Positions 7,202-15,627 of a DNA stretch of 64,000 nt are shown here, in pieces. Under the pieces are notes generated by a model, which had not been told where the DNA came from, did not search any database, and was given only the letters and a program-made list of their open reading frames with translations. Source of the DNA: Aureimonas pseudogalii. Its GTDB lineage: Bacteria; Pseudomonadota; Alphaproteobacteria; Rhizobiales; Rhizobiaceae. The first letter of the stretch is position 1, and each line of letters begins with the position of its first letter. The position numbers and the translations under genes are program-made. Where the stretch lies: contig NZ_JACIEK010000006.1 of assembly GCF_014196835.1 (NCBI RefSeq), positions 1-64,000 of the forward strand, written 5' to 3'.

Positions 7202-8420
7202 GTCGGATCAGGGCGACGACGTTGCCCCCTCCTGCTGCTTTCCGGCCGGTCACGATCTCGCCTAGCCGTAGAGCCCAGGCGTCCAGTGCTGCGCGCTTCT
7301 CGGGCTCGTAGGCGTTGCGATTGTAGACTCCTGCGACGCCGCTTTTAAAGCCCGACACATGGTTCAGAACCGCCTCTATGATGTGGGGCAGGATGCCGAT
7401 CTCCGCCATCTGCGTCGCAACCGTGCGCCTGAGATCGTGCGTGGTCCAAGGGTCCTCGAGCACCTGGAGCTTTAGGCGACAGGCGTGCGCCAGCGCGTTC
7501 GACGGCATGGGCTCACCGGTGTGTGCGAATAGTGGCGCCGCTCGATCGTCGTCGATCGCTGCGAGGCGGCGCTCGACGATCGCCAGGGCCGACGCGCTTA
7601 GAGGCACGACATGCGCCCGAGCATTCTTGACCCGCTCGGCCGGGATGGTCCACGTGCGTGCGGCGACGTCGATCTCCTGGCGCCGCATCCCCGACACTTC
7701 GCCGGATCTCTGCCCGGTCAGAAGGAGGAGGCGGAAACAATCGCGGGTGATGTCGCGCACTGCGGCGCCTGGGAGGGCGTTCCAGACCTTTCCGATCTCG
7801 GCCGGCGCGAGGACGCGATCGCGCGACACGGGCTTCGAGCGAGGCTTCACGCCAGCCGCTGGCGAGATGGCGAGGTAGTCCTCTGCGACTGCCCAATTCC
7901 CCAACTTCCGCACGACGGCCAGGAGCCGGTTCGCCGATGTCAGATGGCCGGCTTCCGCCTTCTTTTCGATGATGTCGAGGACGTCGCGCTTTGTCACCGC
8001 GGCCATCTTCTTCGAGCCGATCGCCGGGAGGACGTCGACGCGGAGAAGGCGGTCGTCCTGTTCCCACGACTTCTTCTGCCGTTTGGCGTAGCGCTCGATG
8101 TAGAGGTCAGCCAAGTCGGCGAACGTCATCGCCTCTTTTCGAGCGCGCTTTTCCGAGGACGGATCGTTCCCGTCCGCGATCGCCATCACAGCGTCGAGCG
8201 CCTTTCGGCGAGCCTTCTCCAATGGAACTGCTGGAAACTGGCCGATGGTGAGGCGACGCTTCTCGCCGTCATCCTCTGAAGTGTAGACGACGGTCCATGA
8301 CTTCGCTCCAGTTGGCGAAACCCGCAGGACGAGACCACGCACCGTCTCGTCCCAAAAGTCGGTACGCGCTTCGACCTTCACGGTCTCTACGAAACGAGCG
8401 GTTAAGTTCTTCTTCGGCAC
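7194..8420 (-). CDS. P4-type tyrosine recombinase (integrase)
   Basis: A 408-residue site-specific recombinase that moves the element in and out of the tRNA gene. The N-terminal arm-binding domain (about 1-95; DETVRGLVLRVSPTGAKSW) is the DUF4102 type of P4 integrases. The core-binding SAM-like domain covers about 95-185. The catalytic domain shows Arg in TGQRSGEV, HxxR in THDLRRT, His in LNHVSG and the tyrosine near VYNRNAY. The gene is intact, with AGGTGG upstream of its ATG, and lies about 170 bases from the attR tRNA fragment. Confidence 0.92.
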   Translation of the reverse strand: MPKKNLTARFVETVKVEARTDFWDETVRGLVLRVSPTGAKSWTVVYTSEDDGEKRRLTIGQFPAVPLEKARRKALDAVMAIADGNDPSSEKRARKEAMTFADLADLYIERYAKRQKKSWEQDDRLLRVDVLPAIGSKKMAAVTKRDVLDIIEKKAEAGHLTSANRLLAVVRKLGNWAVAEDYLAISPAAGVKPRSKPVSRDRVLAPAEIGKVWNALPGAAVRDITRDCFRLLLLTGQRSGEVSGMRRQEIDVAARTWTIPAERVKNARAHVVPLSASALAIVERRLAAIDDDRAAPLFAHTGEPMPSNALAHACRLKLQVLEDPWTTHDLRRTVATQMAEIGILPHIIEAVLNHVSGFKSGVAGVYNRNAYEPEKRAALDAWALRLGEIVTGRKAAGGGNVVALIRRA

Positions 8421-8593
8421 GGACCACCTGACAAAAACGTCACTTCAAGGTGCCGGGGTTCCCAGGGGGTTCCAGAATGAGAGAACTCATGCGAACAGCG
8501 GCGAATGAGAGAGAACACTCAAAGCGCTTCTACGCAAGGGCTTGATGGATTTAAACGTGTTCGGTAGTGTCCGCTGAGATCCGACAGGAGGCC
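8421..8593. other. Integrase upstream region with paired direct repeats
   Basis: This stretch between integrase and attR holds two pairs of direct repeats. GGGGTTCC occurs at 8455-8462 and 8466-8473 (11 bp apart). GAATGAGAGA occurs at 8475-8484 and 8503-8512 (28 bp apart). They are plausible arm-type integrase sites or operators for the integrase promoter. No gene is seen. Confidence 0.4.
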
Positions 8594-8639
8594 ACTTTTA
8601 ATCATGTGGTCGTGGGTTCGAGTCCCACCGCGCTCACCA
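8594..8639 (+). other. attR: 3' fragment of tRNA-Lys(UUU)
   Basis: 46 bases match the 3' half of a tRNA from the anticodon loop to CCA: ACTTTTAATCATG (loop with TTT anticodon), the T-arm GTGGGTTCGAGTCCCAC, acceptor CGCGCTC and ACCA. The bases before it (GGCC) cannot pair with the 3' side of the anticodon stem, so no complete tRNA is here. This is the duplicated attachment core left by integration. The intact tRNA-Lys should lie at the other end of the element, left of the window. Confidence 0.8.
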
Positions 8640-8760
8640 TTGTCCGTTGTGATGCTTCCCATTCCCAGTCGAGCGCCGCGACGTTCGGCATCGAAGTCTC
8701 CCGTCTTCGCATCGGGCCCAAACGCATCGTCGACAGTGATCACGTCTCGCCGATTTAATT

Positions 8761-8775
8761 TGACTTCGATGCTCA
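8761..8775. promoter_or_regulatory. Candidate iron-responsive operator (TGA-N9-TCA)
   Basis: TGACTTCGATGCTCA fits the TGA-N9-TCA motif reported upstream of RirA-controlled iron genes in rhizobia, and overlaps a TTGACT -35-like hexamer at 8760-8765. It lies 65 bases before fbpA. The motif has only six fixed bases, so chance is a real possibility. Confidence 0.3.
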
Positions 8776-8780
8776 TCTTT

Positions 8781-8823
8781 GCGACCCGATCACGCGTCGG
8801 TGATCCCTTCGGGTCGCGGTTTT
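8781..8823 (+). terminator. Intrinsic terminator-like hairpin downstream of the tRNA-Lys site
   Basis: A 9-bp stem (GCGACCCGA / TCGGGTCGC) with an inner TCAC/GTGA stem is followed by GGTTTT. It probably ended the tRNA-Lys transcript before integration. It lies just before fbpA, whose promoter position is therefore unclear. Confidence 0.55.
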
Positions 8824-8839
8824 GAGGGTTGGAACGTCC

Positions 8840-9844
8840 ATGTTTTCCTTATCGCGCGTCCTGTCGAGTTCGGCTCTGATCGCCATCGTGCTGCTCCCGG
8901 CAATCGGTCGGTGTGACGACGGGATCGTCGTCTACAATGCCCAGCATGAGAGCCTGACGAAGGCGTGGGCGGAGGGCTTCACGAAGGAGACCGGCATTGC
9001 GGTGACGCTGCGCAAGGGCAGCGACACCGAGTTCGCGAACCAGATCGTGCAGGAAGGCAAGGCCTCACCCGCCGACGTCTTCGTCACCGAGAACTCACCG
9101 GCCATGGCGCTGGTCGATCGCGCAGGCCTGTTCGAACCGCTGTCGAGCGAGACGCGCGCCGAGGTGCCGGCCGCCTTCCAGCCCGCCAACGGACACTGGA
9201 TCGGCGTGGCCGCGCGTTCCACCGTCTTCGCCTACGACAAGACCAAGCTCAAGGAGGCCGACCTGCCTGCCTCGATCGTGGACCTGTCGGACCCCATCTG
9301 GAAGGGCCGCTGGGCCGCGTCGCCCTCGGGCGCCGATTTCCAGGCCATCGTCGCCGCGATGCTGACCCTGAAGGGCGAGGACGCGACGCTCGCCTGGCTG
9401 ACCGCGATGAAGACGAATGCCGTGCCCTACAAGGGCAACAGCACCGCGATGAAGGCCGTGAACGCCGGCGCGATCGAGGGCGCGGTCATCTATCACTACT
9501 ACTACTTCGGCGATCAGGCGAAGACGGGCGAGAACAGCGGTAATGTCGGCCTGCATTATTTCCGCCATCAGGACCCCGGCGCGTTCGTCAGCATTTCTGG
9601 CGCCGGCGTGCTCGCGTCCAGCCAGCATAAGGAAGAGGCCGAACGCTTCGTGAAGTGGATCGCCGGCAAGGGCGGCCAGAGTGTACTGCGGGATGGCGAC
9701 TCGTTCGAATATGCGGTTGGCGTCGACGCGGTATCGAACCCGGCGCTGACCCCGCTGGCCGATCTCCAGGCGCCGACGGTGACGCCGGATGCGCTCGATA
9801 GCGCGAAGGTCAGCGAGTTGATGACCAAGGCCGGCCTTCTCTAG
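8840..9844 (+). CDS. fbpA: Ferric iron ABC transporter substrate-binding protein
   Basis: The product is 334 residues with a Sec signal peptide (about 1-25). It binds Fe3+ in the periplasm for the FbpBC transporter. Iron ligands of the FbpA family are visible: His in YNAQHES, Glu in VTENSP and the tyrosines in IYHYYYFG. ATG 8840 is preferred to a TTG at 8822 because it places the signal peptide at the N-terminus. A similar scaffold serves 2-aminoethylphosphonate transporters, but the His/Glu/Tyr set favours iron. A hairpin (CGCCCG/CGGGCG, 9848-9866) follows the stop, often seen after binding-protein genes. It is first in fbpABC. Confidence 0.85.
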   Translation: MFSLSRVLSSSALIAIVLLPAIGRCDDGIVVYNAQHESLTKAWAEGFTKETGIAVTLRKGSDTEFANQIVQEGKASPADVFVTENSPAMALVDRAGLFEPLSSETRAEVPAAFQPANGHWIGVAARSTVFAYDKTKLKEADLPASIVDLSDPIWKGRWAASPSGADFQAIVAAMLTLKGEDATLAWLTAMKTNAVPYKGNSTAMKAVNAGAIEGAVIYHYYYFGDQAKTGENSGNVGLHYFRHQDPGAFVSISGAGVLASSQHKEEAERFVKWIAGKGGQSVLRDGDSFEYAVGVDAVSNPALTPLADLQAPTVTPDALDSAKVSELMTKAGLL

Positions 9845-9910
9845 CGTCGCCCGCGATCGACGGGCGGTTCGACGTCGGCCCGTCCGATCGCCACTGGCTC
9901 AGGGGCCGGC

Positions 9911-11503
9911 ATGACCGCCATCTTCGACCTTTCCAAGCCTGCGAGCGATGCCGGAACGGTCCGCAGCGAACCGCTCGTGCGTCTGCGTCGTTCCGGCACG
10001 TCGCTCCTCCTGATGGCGACGCTGATCTCGGTCTTCGCGCTCGTTCCCCTCGGCTTCGTCGTCTGGATCGCAATCCAGAGCGGCTGGGAGACGATCGCGA
10101 CGCTGGTCTTCAGGCCGCGCGTCGGCGAACTCCTCATCAATACGCTTCTCCTCGAAATCTGCACGCTGCCGCCGACCATCGCGCTCGCCGTGGCGCTCGC
10201 CTGGACGACGGAGCGCAGCGACCTGCCAGGACGTCGCTTCTTCGCCTGGCTCGCCGTGGCGCCGCTGGCCGTGCCGGCCTTCGTCCATTCCTATGCCTGG
10301 GTCTCGCTGATCCCCGATCTGCACGGCCTCGGCGCCGCGACGCTCCTCTCGGTGCTCGCCTATTTCCCCTTCCTGTTCCTGCCGATAGCCGCGCAGATGC
10401 GCCGTCTCGACCCCGCCCTCGAAGAAGCGGCCGCCGCGCTCGGCCACGATCCGTCTGCGGTATTTCTTAAGGTCGTGCTGCCGCAACTGCGCCTGCCGAT
10501 CTGCGGCGGTGCGCTCTTGGTGGGCCTGCATCTCCTGTCGGAATACGGGCTCTACGTTATGATCCGGTTCGACACGTTCACCACCGCGATCGTCGATCAG
10601 TTCAAGTCCTCCTTCAACGGGCCGGCCGCCAACATGCTGGCTGGCGTGCTCGTTCTTTGCTGCCTCGGATTGATCGGCCTGGAATGGCTAGTGCGCGGCG
10701 ACGAACGCTATGCGCGCGTCGGCTCGGGAGCGTCGCGCGCGCACCGCGCCGTCCGCCTCGGCCAGAGCGCTGGCGCGTGGCTCGCCTTGCACGGCGGTGT
10801 CGCGGCGCTCTCGCTCGGCGTGCCCGCGGTCACGCTTGGTCGCTGGCTCGGGCGCGGCGGATGGGAGATCTGGGCCGACGCCGCGCTCCTTTTGTCGCTC
10901 GGCTCGACGCTGGCGCTCGCCGTCGCCGGCGCGGCGCTGACGACGGTCGTGGTGGTACCCATGGCCTGGCTTTCGGTGCGGGCGCCCGGCCGGCTGCAGC
11001 GCGCGATGGAAGCCTGCCATTCCTATGTCGGATCGCTGCCGGGCGTCGTCATCGCGCTGGCGCTCGTCACCATCACCGTGCGCGTCGCCCTGCCCCTCTA
11101 CCAGAGCGTGGCGACGCTTCTCGCGGCCTATGCCCTGATGTTCCTGCCGCGTGCCCTCATCGGGCTTCGCGCCAGCATCGCGCAGGCGCCGGTGGAACTG
11201 GAGCAGGCGGCGCGCTCGCTCGGCCGGACGCCGGGTCAGGCGCTCCGCCAAGTCACACTGCGCCTCGCCGCGCCCGGCGCCTGCGCTTCCATGGCGCTGG
11301 TCGCGCTGGCGATCACCACCGAACTCACGGGCACGCTGATGCTGTCTCCCAACGGCACGGAGACGCTGTCGACGCGCTTCTGGGCGCTCACGTCCGAGAT
11401 CGACTATGTCGGCGCCGCGCCCTATGCGCTGCTGATGATCCTGTCGTCGCTTCCGCTCACAATTCTGCTCCATCGCATGTCGAACCGGGCGGCGCCGCGA
11501 TGA
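9911..11503 (+). CDS. fbpB: Ferric iron ABC transporter permease, two-domain
   Basis: The 530-residue inner-membrane permease is an internal duplication of two binding-protein-dependent transport domains, as in FbpB. The first half has spans near 35-60, 85-110 and 120-170 and an EAA-like loop ([16 protein letters not shown]). The second half repeats this ([15 protein letters not shown]). It has AGGGG upstream of its ATG. It overlaps fbpC by ATGA (11500-11503), so stoichiometric translation is likely. Confidence 0.85.
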   Translation: MTAIFDLSKPASDAGTVRSEPLVRLRRSGTSLLLMATLISVFALVPLGFVVWIAIQSGWETIATLVFRPRVGELLINTLLLEICTLPPTIALAVALAWTTERSDLPGRRFFAWLAVAPLAVPAFVHSYAWVSLIPDLHGLGAATLLSVLAYFPFLFLPIAAQMRRLDPALEEAAAALGHDPSAVFLKVVLPQLRLPICGGALLVGLHLLSEYGLYVMIRFDTFTTAIVDQFKSSFNGPAANMLAGVLVLCCLGLIGLEWLVRGDERYARVGSGASRAHRAVRLGQSAGAWLALHGGVAALSLGVPAVTLGRWLGRGGWEIWADAALLLSLGSTLALAVAGAALTTVVVVPMAWLSVRAPGRLQRAMEACHSYVGSLPGVVIALALVTITVRVALPLYQSVATLLAAYALMFLPRALIGLRASIAQAPVELEQAARSLGRTPGQALRQVTLRLAAPGACASMALVALAITTELTGTLMLSPNGTETLSTRFWALTSEIDYVGAAPYALLMILSSLPLTILLHRMSNRAAPR

Positions 11504-12561
11504 CGTTTCTTCGCCTCGAGGCTCTCGGCAAGCGATACGGATCGGTGCAGGCGCTCGGCGATGTGACGCTGGCGGTGGCCGCGGGAAGCCGGACCGCGAT
11601 CGTCGGCCCTTCCGGGTCGGGAAAGAGCACGCTGCTGCGGCTCGTTGCCGGGTTCGACGCCCCCGACAGCGGCCGCATCGTGCTCGACGGACAACCTCTC
11701 GCGGAAGGCGCGCTCGTCGTGCCCGCCCATCGCCGTGCGATCGGCATGGTGTCGCAGGACGGTGCCCTGTTTCCCCATCTCAGCGTCGCCGACAACGTCG
11801 GCTTCGGCCTCGAACGCCGCGATCCCGGTCGGGCCCGGCGGATCGACGATCTGATGAACATGGTGGAACTGCGCCGTGAGCTGCGCGAGCGCCGGCCGCA
11901 TGAATTGTCGGGCGGCCAGCAGCAGCGCGTCGCTCTGGCGCGAGCGCTGGCGCGCTCGCCGCGCCTGATGCTGCTCGACGAACCCTTCTCGGCCCTCGAT
12001 ACGGGACTTCGCGACACGATGCGCCGGGCGGTGGCAGATGTGCTCCAACGCGCCGGCGTGGCCTCGCTTCTCGTGACGCACGACCAAAGCGAGGCCCTGT
12101 CCTTCGCCGATCAGGTCGCGGTGCTCCGCGAGGGGCGGCTTGCGCAGGCGGGATCGCCGCAGAGCCTCTATTTCCAGCCGATGGACTCAGCGACCGCGTC
12201 GTTCCTTGGCGAGGCGGTCGTCCTCGACGCGACGATCCGGGACGGGCACGCCGATTGCCGGCTTGGTCGTCTGCCGGTGCACGGGGCGATCACCGACGGC
12301 CCGTCGCGGATCATGCTGCGTCCCGAGCAACTTCACCTCCGCCGAGGGAGCGACGCATCGGCTCCTCGGGGCCGGGTGACGGCCGTGGAGTTCGCCGGCG
12401 CCCATTCGCTCGTTCACCTCAGCTTGATGCGCGGAGAAAGCGGTACGGTGGAAACCGAGATCCGACTCCGCCTGCCGAGCCTCGACGCGCCCTCCGTCGG
12501 CGAGGTCCTCGGTCTCGCCGTCGCCGGCCGCTGCCACGTCCTGGGCACAGCAGCGGGCTAG
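11500..12561 (+). CDS. fbpC: Ferric iron ABC transporter ATP-binding protein
   Basis: The 353-residue ATPase of the FbpABC importer has Walker [11 protein letters not shown]-loop, signature [15 protein letters not shown], Walker [13 protein letters not shown] and the switch His in LVTHDQSEA. The C-terminal 110 residues form a TOBE-type regulatory domain usual in the iron/spermidine/sulfate ATPase family. The start ATG overlaps the fbpB stop. It is the last gene of the unit; phnF follows convergently. Confidence 0.85.
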   Translation: MTFLRLEALGKRYGSVQALGDVTLAVAAGSRTAIVGPSGSGKSTLLRLVAGFDAPDSGRIVLDGQPLAEGALVVPAHRRAIGMVSQDGALFPHLSVADNVGFGLERRDPGRARRIDDLMNMVELRRELRERRPHELSGGQQQRVALARALARSPRLMLLDEPFSALDTGLRDTMRRAVADVLQRAGVASLLVTHDQSEALSFADQVAVLREGRLAQAGSPQSLYFQPMDSATASFLGEAVVLDATIRDGHADCRLGRLPVHGAITDGPSRIMLRPEQLHLRRGSDASAPRGRVTAVEFAGAHSLVHLSLMRGESGTVETEIRLRLPSLDAPSVGEVLGLAVAGRCHVLGTAAG

Positions 12562-12618
12562 ATAGCACCTCGCGTCGTGCGGGGCGGATCGCGCGCAGGC
12601 GACGCACCACGCTCGCCG

Positions 12619-13338
12619 TCAGTGCCGGAAAACGAGTTCCATCCGGTCGGCGTGAAACCGGGTTCGTAGGAGCTGGACCGGCCGGTCGTCCGCGTCCACG
12701 TCGATCGCGAAGGAGACGAGGACGGTTCCGTCCGGCGAGGCCGCGAGATGCTCGGCGTCGACCGGCGACAGGCGCTCGGCCGTGACGCGGGTCTCGCGCC
12801 GCCGATAGTCCTCCAGCCCCTGCTGGCGCAGCGCCTGCGTCACCGACCCGCATTCCGCATAGGCCTGCACGATGCCGGGAAACCGGTCGGCGGAGAACCA
12901 GGACGTCGCCACCGACAGCGGCACGCCGTCCGCGACGTGCAGCGTTTCGAGCCGGTGCAGGGTATCGCCGGGCCGGCAGTCGAGGTGGCCGGCGGTGGTG
13001 GCATCTGCGCGCACCCGGTCGGCCCGAATCAGGCGGCCGCCGGGCTCGCGCGACTGGGCCAGCACGTTTTCCGAAAAGCGCGTGCGCGCCCCCACCGGAT
13101 AGACGAGCCGTGCCGGCGCGGCGTTGACGAACGTGCCGCGACCCTGCTCGGCCCGCAGCAGGCCGTCGCGCGCCAGGGTCGCGATCGCGCGGCGCAGCGT
13201 GTGGCGATTGACCCCGAATCGTTCGGCCAGTTCGAGTTCCGGCGGCAGCCGGCCCGCCAACGATCCGTCGCGGATCCCGGCGCGCAGCAGATCGGCGACG
13301 CGCCGCCAGCGCGCCATACCGTCTTCGATCGTTTCCAT
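12619..13338 (-). CDS. phnF: GntR-family phosphonate utilisation regulator PhnF
   Basis: The 239-residue product has an N-terminal GntR winged helix (LPPELELAERFGVNRHTLRRAI, then AEQGRGTFV) and a C-terminal HutC/UTRA effector domain (about 80-239). PhnF proteins repress phn genes until phosphate limitation or a ligand relieves them. ATG 13338 is preferred to 13368 because GAGGG lies 4 nt upstream and the length then fits the family; the longer frame would run through the Pho box. It is divergent from phnGHIJKL, and the shared intergenic region holds the likely operator. Confidence 0.85.
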   Translation of the reverse strand: METIEDGMARWRRVADLLRAGIRDGSLAGRLPPELELAERFGVNRHTLRRAIATLARDGLLRAEQGRGTFVNAAPARLVYPVGARTRFSENVLAQSREPGGRLIRADRVRADATTAGHLDCRPGDTLHRLETLHVADGVPLSVATSWFSADRFPGIVQAYAECGSVTQALRQQGLEDYRRRETRVTAERLSPVDAEHLAASPDGTVLVSFAIDVDADDRPVQLLRTRFHADRMELVFRH

Positions 13339-13358
13339 CGGCCCTCGCGAATCGTCGT

Positions 13359-13376
13359 CCGTCATCATTGCGTCAT
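13359..13376 (+). promoter_or_regulatory. Pho box upstream of phnG
   Basis: CCGTCAT-CATT-GCGTCAT matches the PhoB box CTGTCAT-N4-CTGTCAT in 11 of 14 positions, with the required 11-bp period and orientation toward phnG. It lies 69 bases before the phnG ATG and supports phosphate-starvation activation of the C-P lyase operon. Confidence 0.6.
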
Positions 13377-13407
13377 CGGACGTGTCGTAACACAGTGCCC
13401 ATAGAAC

Positions 13408-13422
13408 TGGTTGTCTACACCA
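13408..13422. promoter_or_regulatory. Candidate PhnF operator
   Basis: TGGTTGTCTACACCA has symmetric TGGT/ACCA arms around a central GTCTA, resembling the TGGT...ACCA sites of PhnF-like HutC regulators. It lies in the phnF-phnG region between Pho box and phnG start, where a bound repressor would block transcription. A nearby TATACCA (13424-13430) may be an extra half-site. Confidence 0.45.
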
Positions 13423-13444
13423 TTATACCAATAAGGTTCTGAAC

Positions 13445-13906
13445 ATGGATGGTCTGGGCACCGATCCGATGCGTCGAAAGCGGCAGATGGAAGCCGTGGC
13501 CCGCTTCCCGGCCGCCGAGTTGCTCTCGGCCTATGCGGCGATGGCGGCCGGCGCGCCTGCCGCGCGAGCGGTGCGAGGCCCGGAGGTGGGGCTGGTGATG
13601 GTGCGTGGTCGGGCGGGCGGCGGCGGCCAGCCCTTCCACCTCGGCGAGGCCAGCGTCGTGCGCGCCACCGTCATGCTGGACACCGGCGAGGTCGGACACG
13701 CGACGATCCTCGGCCGCGACTCCGAGCGGGCGCGCGTGGCGGCCCATCTCGACGCGCTCTGGCAGCGCGACGACTGGCGTGATCGCATAGAGCAGGACGT
13801 CGTGGCCCCGGCCGAGCGCCTTCGCGCGCAGACCGAGCGGCGCGAAGCCGAGGAGGCGGAAGCCACACGCGTCGACTTCTTCACCCTTGCGCGCGGAGAA
13901 GACTGA
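13445..13906 (+). CDS. phnG: C-P lyase core subunit PhnG
   Basis: The 153-residue subunit belongs to the carbon-phosphorus lyase core complex (PhnGHIJ) that converts phosphonates and ATP to ribosyl-phosphonate intermediates. Its sequence follows the family: MRRKRQMEAVARFPAAEL start, EVGLVMVRGRAGGGGQPF glycine stretch and GEASVVRATV. Length is usual. AAGG lies about 8 nt before the ATG. The stop overlaps the phnH start (TGATG), so translation is coupled. It is the first gene of phnGHIJKL. Confidence 0.9.
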   Translation: MDGLGTDPMRRKRQMEAVARFPAAELLSAYAAMAAGAPAARAVRGPEVGLVMVRGRAGGGGQPFHLGEASVVRATVMLDTGEVGHATILGRDSERARVAAHLDALWQRDDWRDRIEQDVVAPAERLRAQTERREAEEAEATRVDFFTLARGED

Positions 13907-14505
13907 TGGCCGCCACCGATCGCAACAGCGTTCTCGGCGGGCTCGCCGACCCCACTTTGCAGTCGCAATTCATCTTTCGCGCGCTGATGCAGGCCTTCGC
14001 GGAGCCGGGAACGATCGCGGATTTCGGCCCGCTCGTCGCACCCCCGGGCGCGATCGAGCCCGGCGCAGCCTCGATTCTCGCTGCGCTGGCCGACGCCGAT
14101 ACGCCGATCTGGCTGGAAGAGCCCGACGCGGCGGCCGCGGGCTGGCTTCAGTTCCAGACTGGCGCTCCGATCACCGATGATCTCGCCTGCGCTTGTTTCG
14201 CGGTTCTCTCACGAACATCCGAGGTCTCGCGATGGGCCGAGCTTCCGGCGGGAACGCCCGACTATCCCGACCGCTCCGCCACCCTGATCCTGCCCGTCGA
14301 AGCGCTGGAGGGTGGATCGCCGCTCACGCTCTCGGGCCCCGGCATCGAGACGGCCCGCATCCTCGCGGCCCAAGGCCTGCCCGACGAGTTCCCTGAGGCG
14401 CTCGCTGCCAACCGCCGTCGCTTTCCGCTCGGCTTCGATCTCGTTCTCGTCGCCGGCACGCGCGCCCTCGCGCTGCCGCGCACCACCCGCATCCGGGAGG
14501 CCTGA
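13906..14505 (+). CDS. phnH: C-P lyase core subunit PhnH
   Basis: The 199-residue core subunit is distantly related to PLP-dependent enzymes but without cofactor. Family features are GGLADPTLQSQFIFRALMQA at the N-terminus and PLTLSGPGIE with FPLGFDLVLVAG toward the C-terminus. It overlaps phnG by one base and is followed 3 nt later by phnI. It acts in the cytoplasmic PhnGHIJ complex. Confidence 0.9.
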   Translation: MAATDRNSVLGGLADPTLQSQFIFRALMQAFAEPGTIADFGPLVAPPGAIEPGAASILAALADADTPIWLEEPDAAAAGWLQFQTGAPITDDLACACFAVLSRTSEVSRWAELPAGTPDYPDRSATLILPVEALEGGSPLTLSGPGIETARILAAQGLPDEFPEALAANRRRFPLGFDLVLVAGTRALALPRTTRIREA

Positions 14506-14508
14506 CCC

Positions 14509-15627
14509 ATGTACGTGGCCGTGAAGGGTGGCGAGACCGCCATCCGCAATGCTCATGCGCTTCTGGCCGATCGCCGGCGCGGCGACCGGTCGGTGCCCGC
14601 GCTGACGCTGGAGCAGATCGCCGGGCAGCTCGCGCTCGCCGTCGACCGGACGATGGCGGAAGGTTCGCTCTACGATCCCGAGCTGGCCGCGATGGCGGTG
14701 CGCCAGTCGCGCGGCGATCTCATCGAGGCGATCTTTCTCATCCGCGCCTACCGCACCACGCTGCCGCGCTTCGGCGCGACCCGGCCCGTCGACACCGCGC
14801 GCATGCGCATCGAACGGCGCGTGTCGGCGACCTTCAAGGATCTACCGGGCGGCCAGCTGCTCGGCCCGACCTTCGACTATACGCACCGGCTCATCGACCC
14901 CGCCATGGCTGGCGACGAGCCGGTCGCCGAGCCCGAACGCCGGGCGTGGGACGAGACCGCCGGCACGCCGCGCGTCACCGACATTCTCGGCGACGAGGGG
15001 TTGATCGAGCCGGACGGCGAGGCAACAGGCGAGCCGGGCGACCTGACGCGCGATCCCGTCGCCTATCCGGTGGACCGCGACATCCGCCTGCAGGCGCTGG
15101 CGCGAGGCGACGAGGGGTTCCTTCTCGCGCTCGGCTATTCCACGCAGCGCGGCTACGGGCGCAACCACCCGTTCGTCGGCGAGGTTCGCATCGGCATGGT
15201 CGAGGTCGAGATCGACATGCCCGAGCTCGGTTTCGCGGTGTCGATCGGCGAGATCCGGCTGACGGAATGCCAGATGGTAACACAATTCCACGGCTCGGGC
15301 GACGAGCCCGCCCGTTTCACCCGTGGCTACGGCCTCGTCTTCGGCCAGAGCGAGCGCAAGGCGATGGCGATGAGCCTCGTGGACCGGGCGTTGCGCGCCG
15401 ACGAGTTCGGCGAGGAGCGGACCGCCCCGGCGCAAGACGAGGAGTTCGTGCTGGAGCACTGCGACAACGTCCAGTCCACCGGCTTCGTCGAGCACCTCAA
15501 GCTGCCGCATTACGTGGATTTCCAAGCCGAACTCGCGCTGGTGCGCCAGCTCCGCCGCGAGCAGGCGGAAGCAGCGCACGGGCTCGCCCCCTCCCTGGAC
15601 GAAACGCGAAAGGAGGCCGCGGAATGA
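14509..15627 (+). CDS. phnI: C-P lyase core subunit PhnI (nucleosidase subunit)
   Basis: The 372-residue product has the usual PhnI length and landmarks: YVAVKGGETAIRNAHALL at the start, DFPGxQLLGPTFDYTHRL-type region (DLPGGQLLGPTFDYTHRL), and ALGYSTQRGYGRNHPFVGE. PhnI catalyses displacement of adenine from ATP by phosphonate with help of PhnGHL. GGGAGG lies upstream of the ATG. The stop overlaps phnJ (ATGA). Confidence 0.92.
   Translation: MYVAVKGGETAIRNAHALLADRRRGDRSVPALTLEQIAGQLALAVDRTMAEGSLYDPELAAMAVRQSRGDLIEAIFLIRAYRTTLPRFGATRPVDTARMRIERRVSATFKDLPGGQLLGPTFDYTHRLIDPAMAGDEPVAEPERRAWDETAGTPRVTDILGDEGLIEPDGEATGEPGDLTRDPVAYPVDRDIRLQALARGDEGFLLALGYSTQRGYGRNHPFVGEVRIGMVEVEIDMPELGFAVSIGEIRLTECQMVTQFHGSGDEPARFTRGYGLVFGQSERKAMAMSLVDRALRADEFGEERTAPAQDEEFVLEHCDNVQSTGFVEHLKLPHYVDFQAELALVRQLRREQAEAAHGLAPSLDETRKEAAE

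Larger units (their letters stand above)
8640..8839. other. Flank between attR and fbpA
   Basis: No gene is supported. It contains a TGA-N9-TCA motif (8761-8775) and a terminator-like hairpin (8781-8823). A reverse-strand frame across the tRNA fragment is spurious. Confidence 0.5.

Noticed and set aside
8519-8776. Minus-strand frame of 85 aa across the tRNA fragment
   Set aside because: Its GGTRTHD-type segment is the antisense translation of a tRNA 3' end, a well-known false gene.
9911-12561. Reading fbpABC as a 2-aminoethylphosphonate importer because of the phn neighbours
   Set aside because: The binding protein keeps the His, Glu and tyrosine residues of Fe3+-binding FbpA, and phnCDE already supplies phosphonate uptake.
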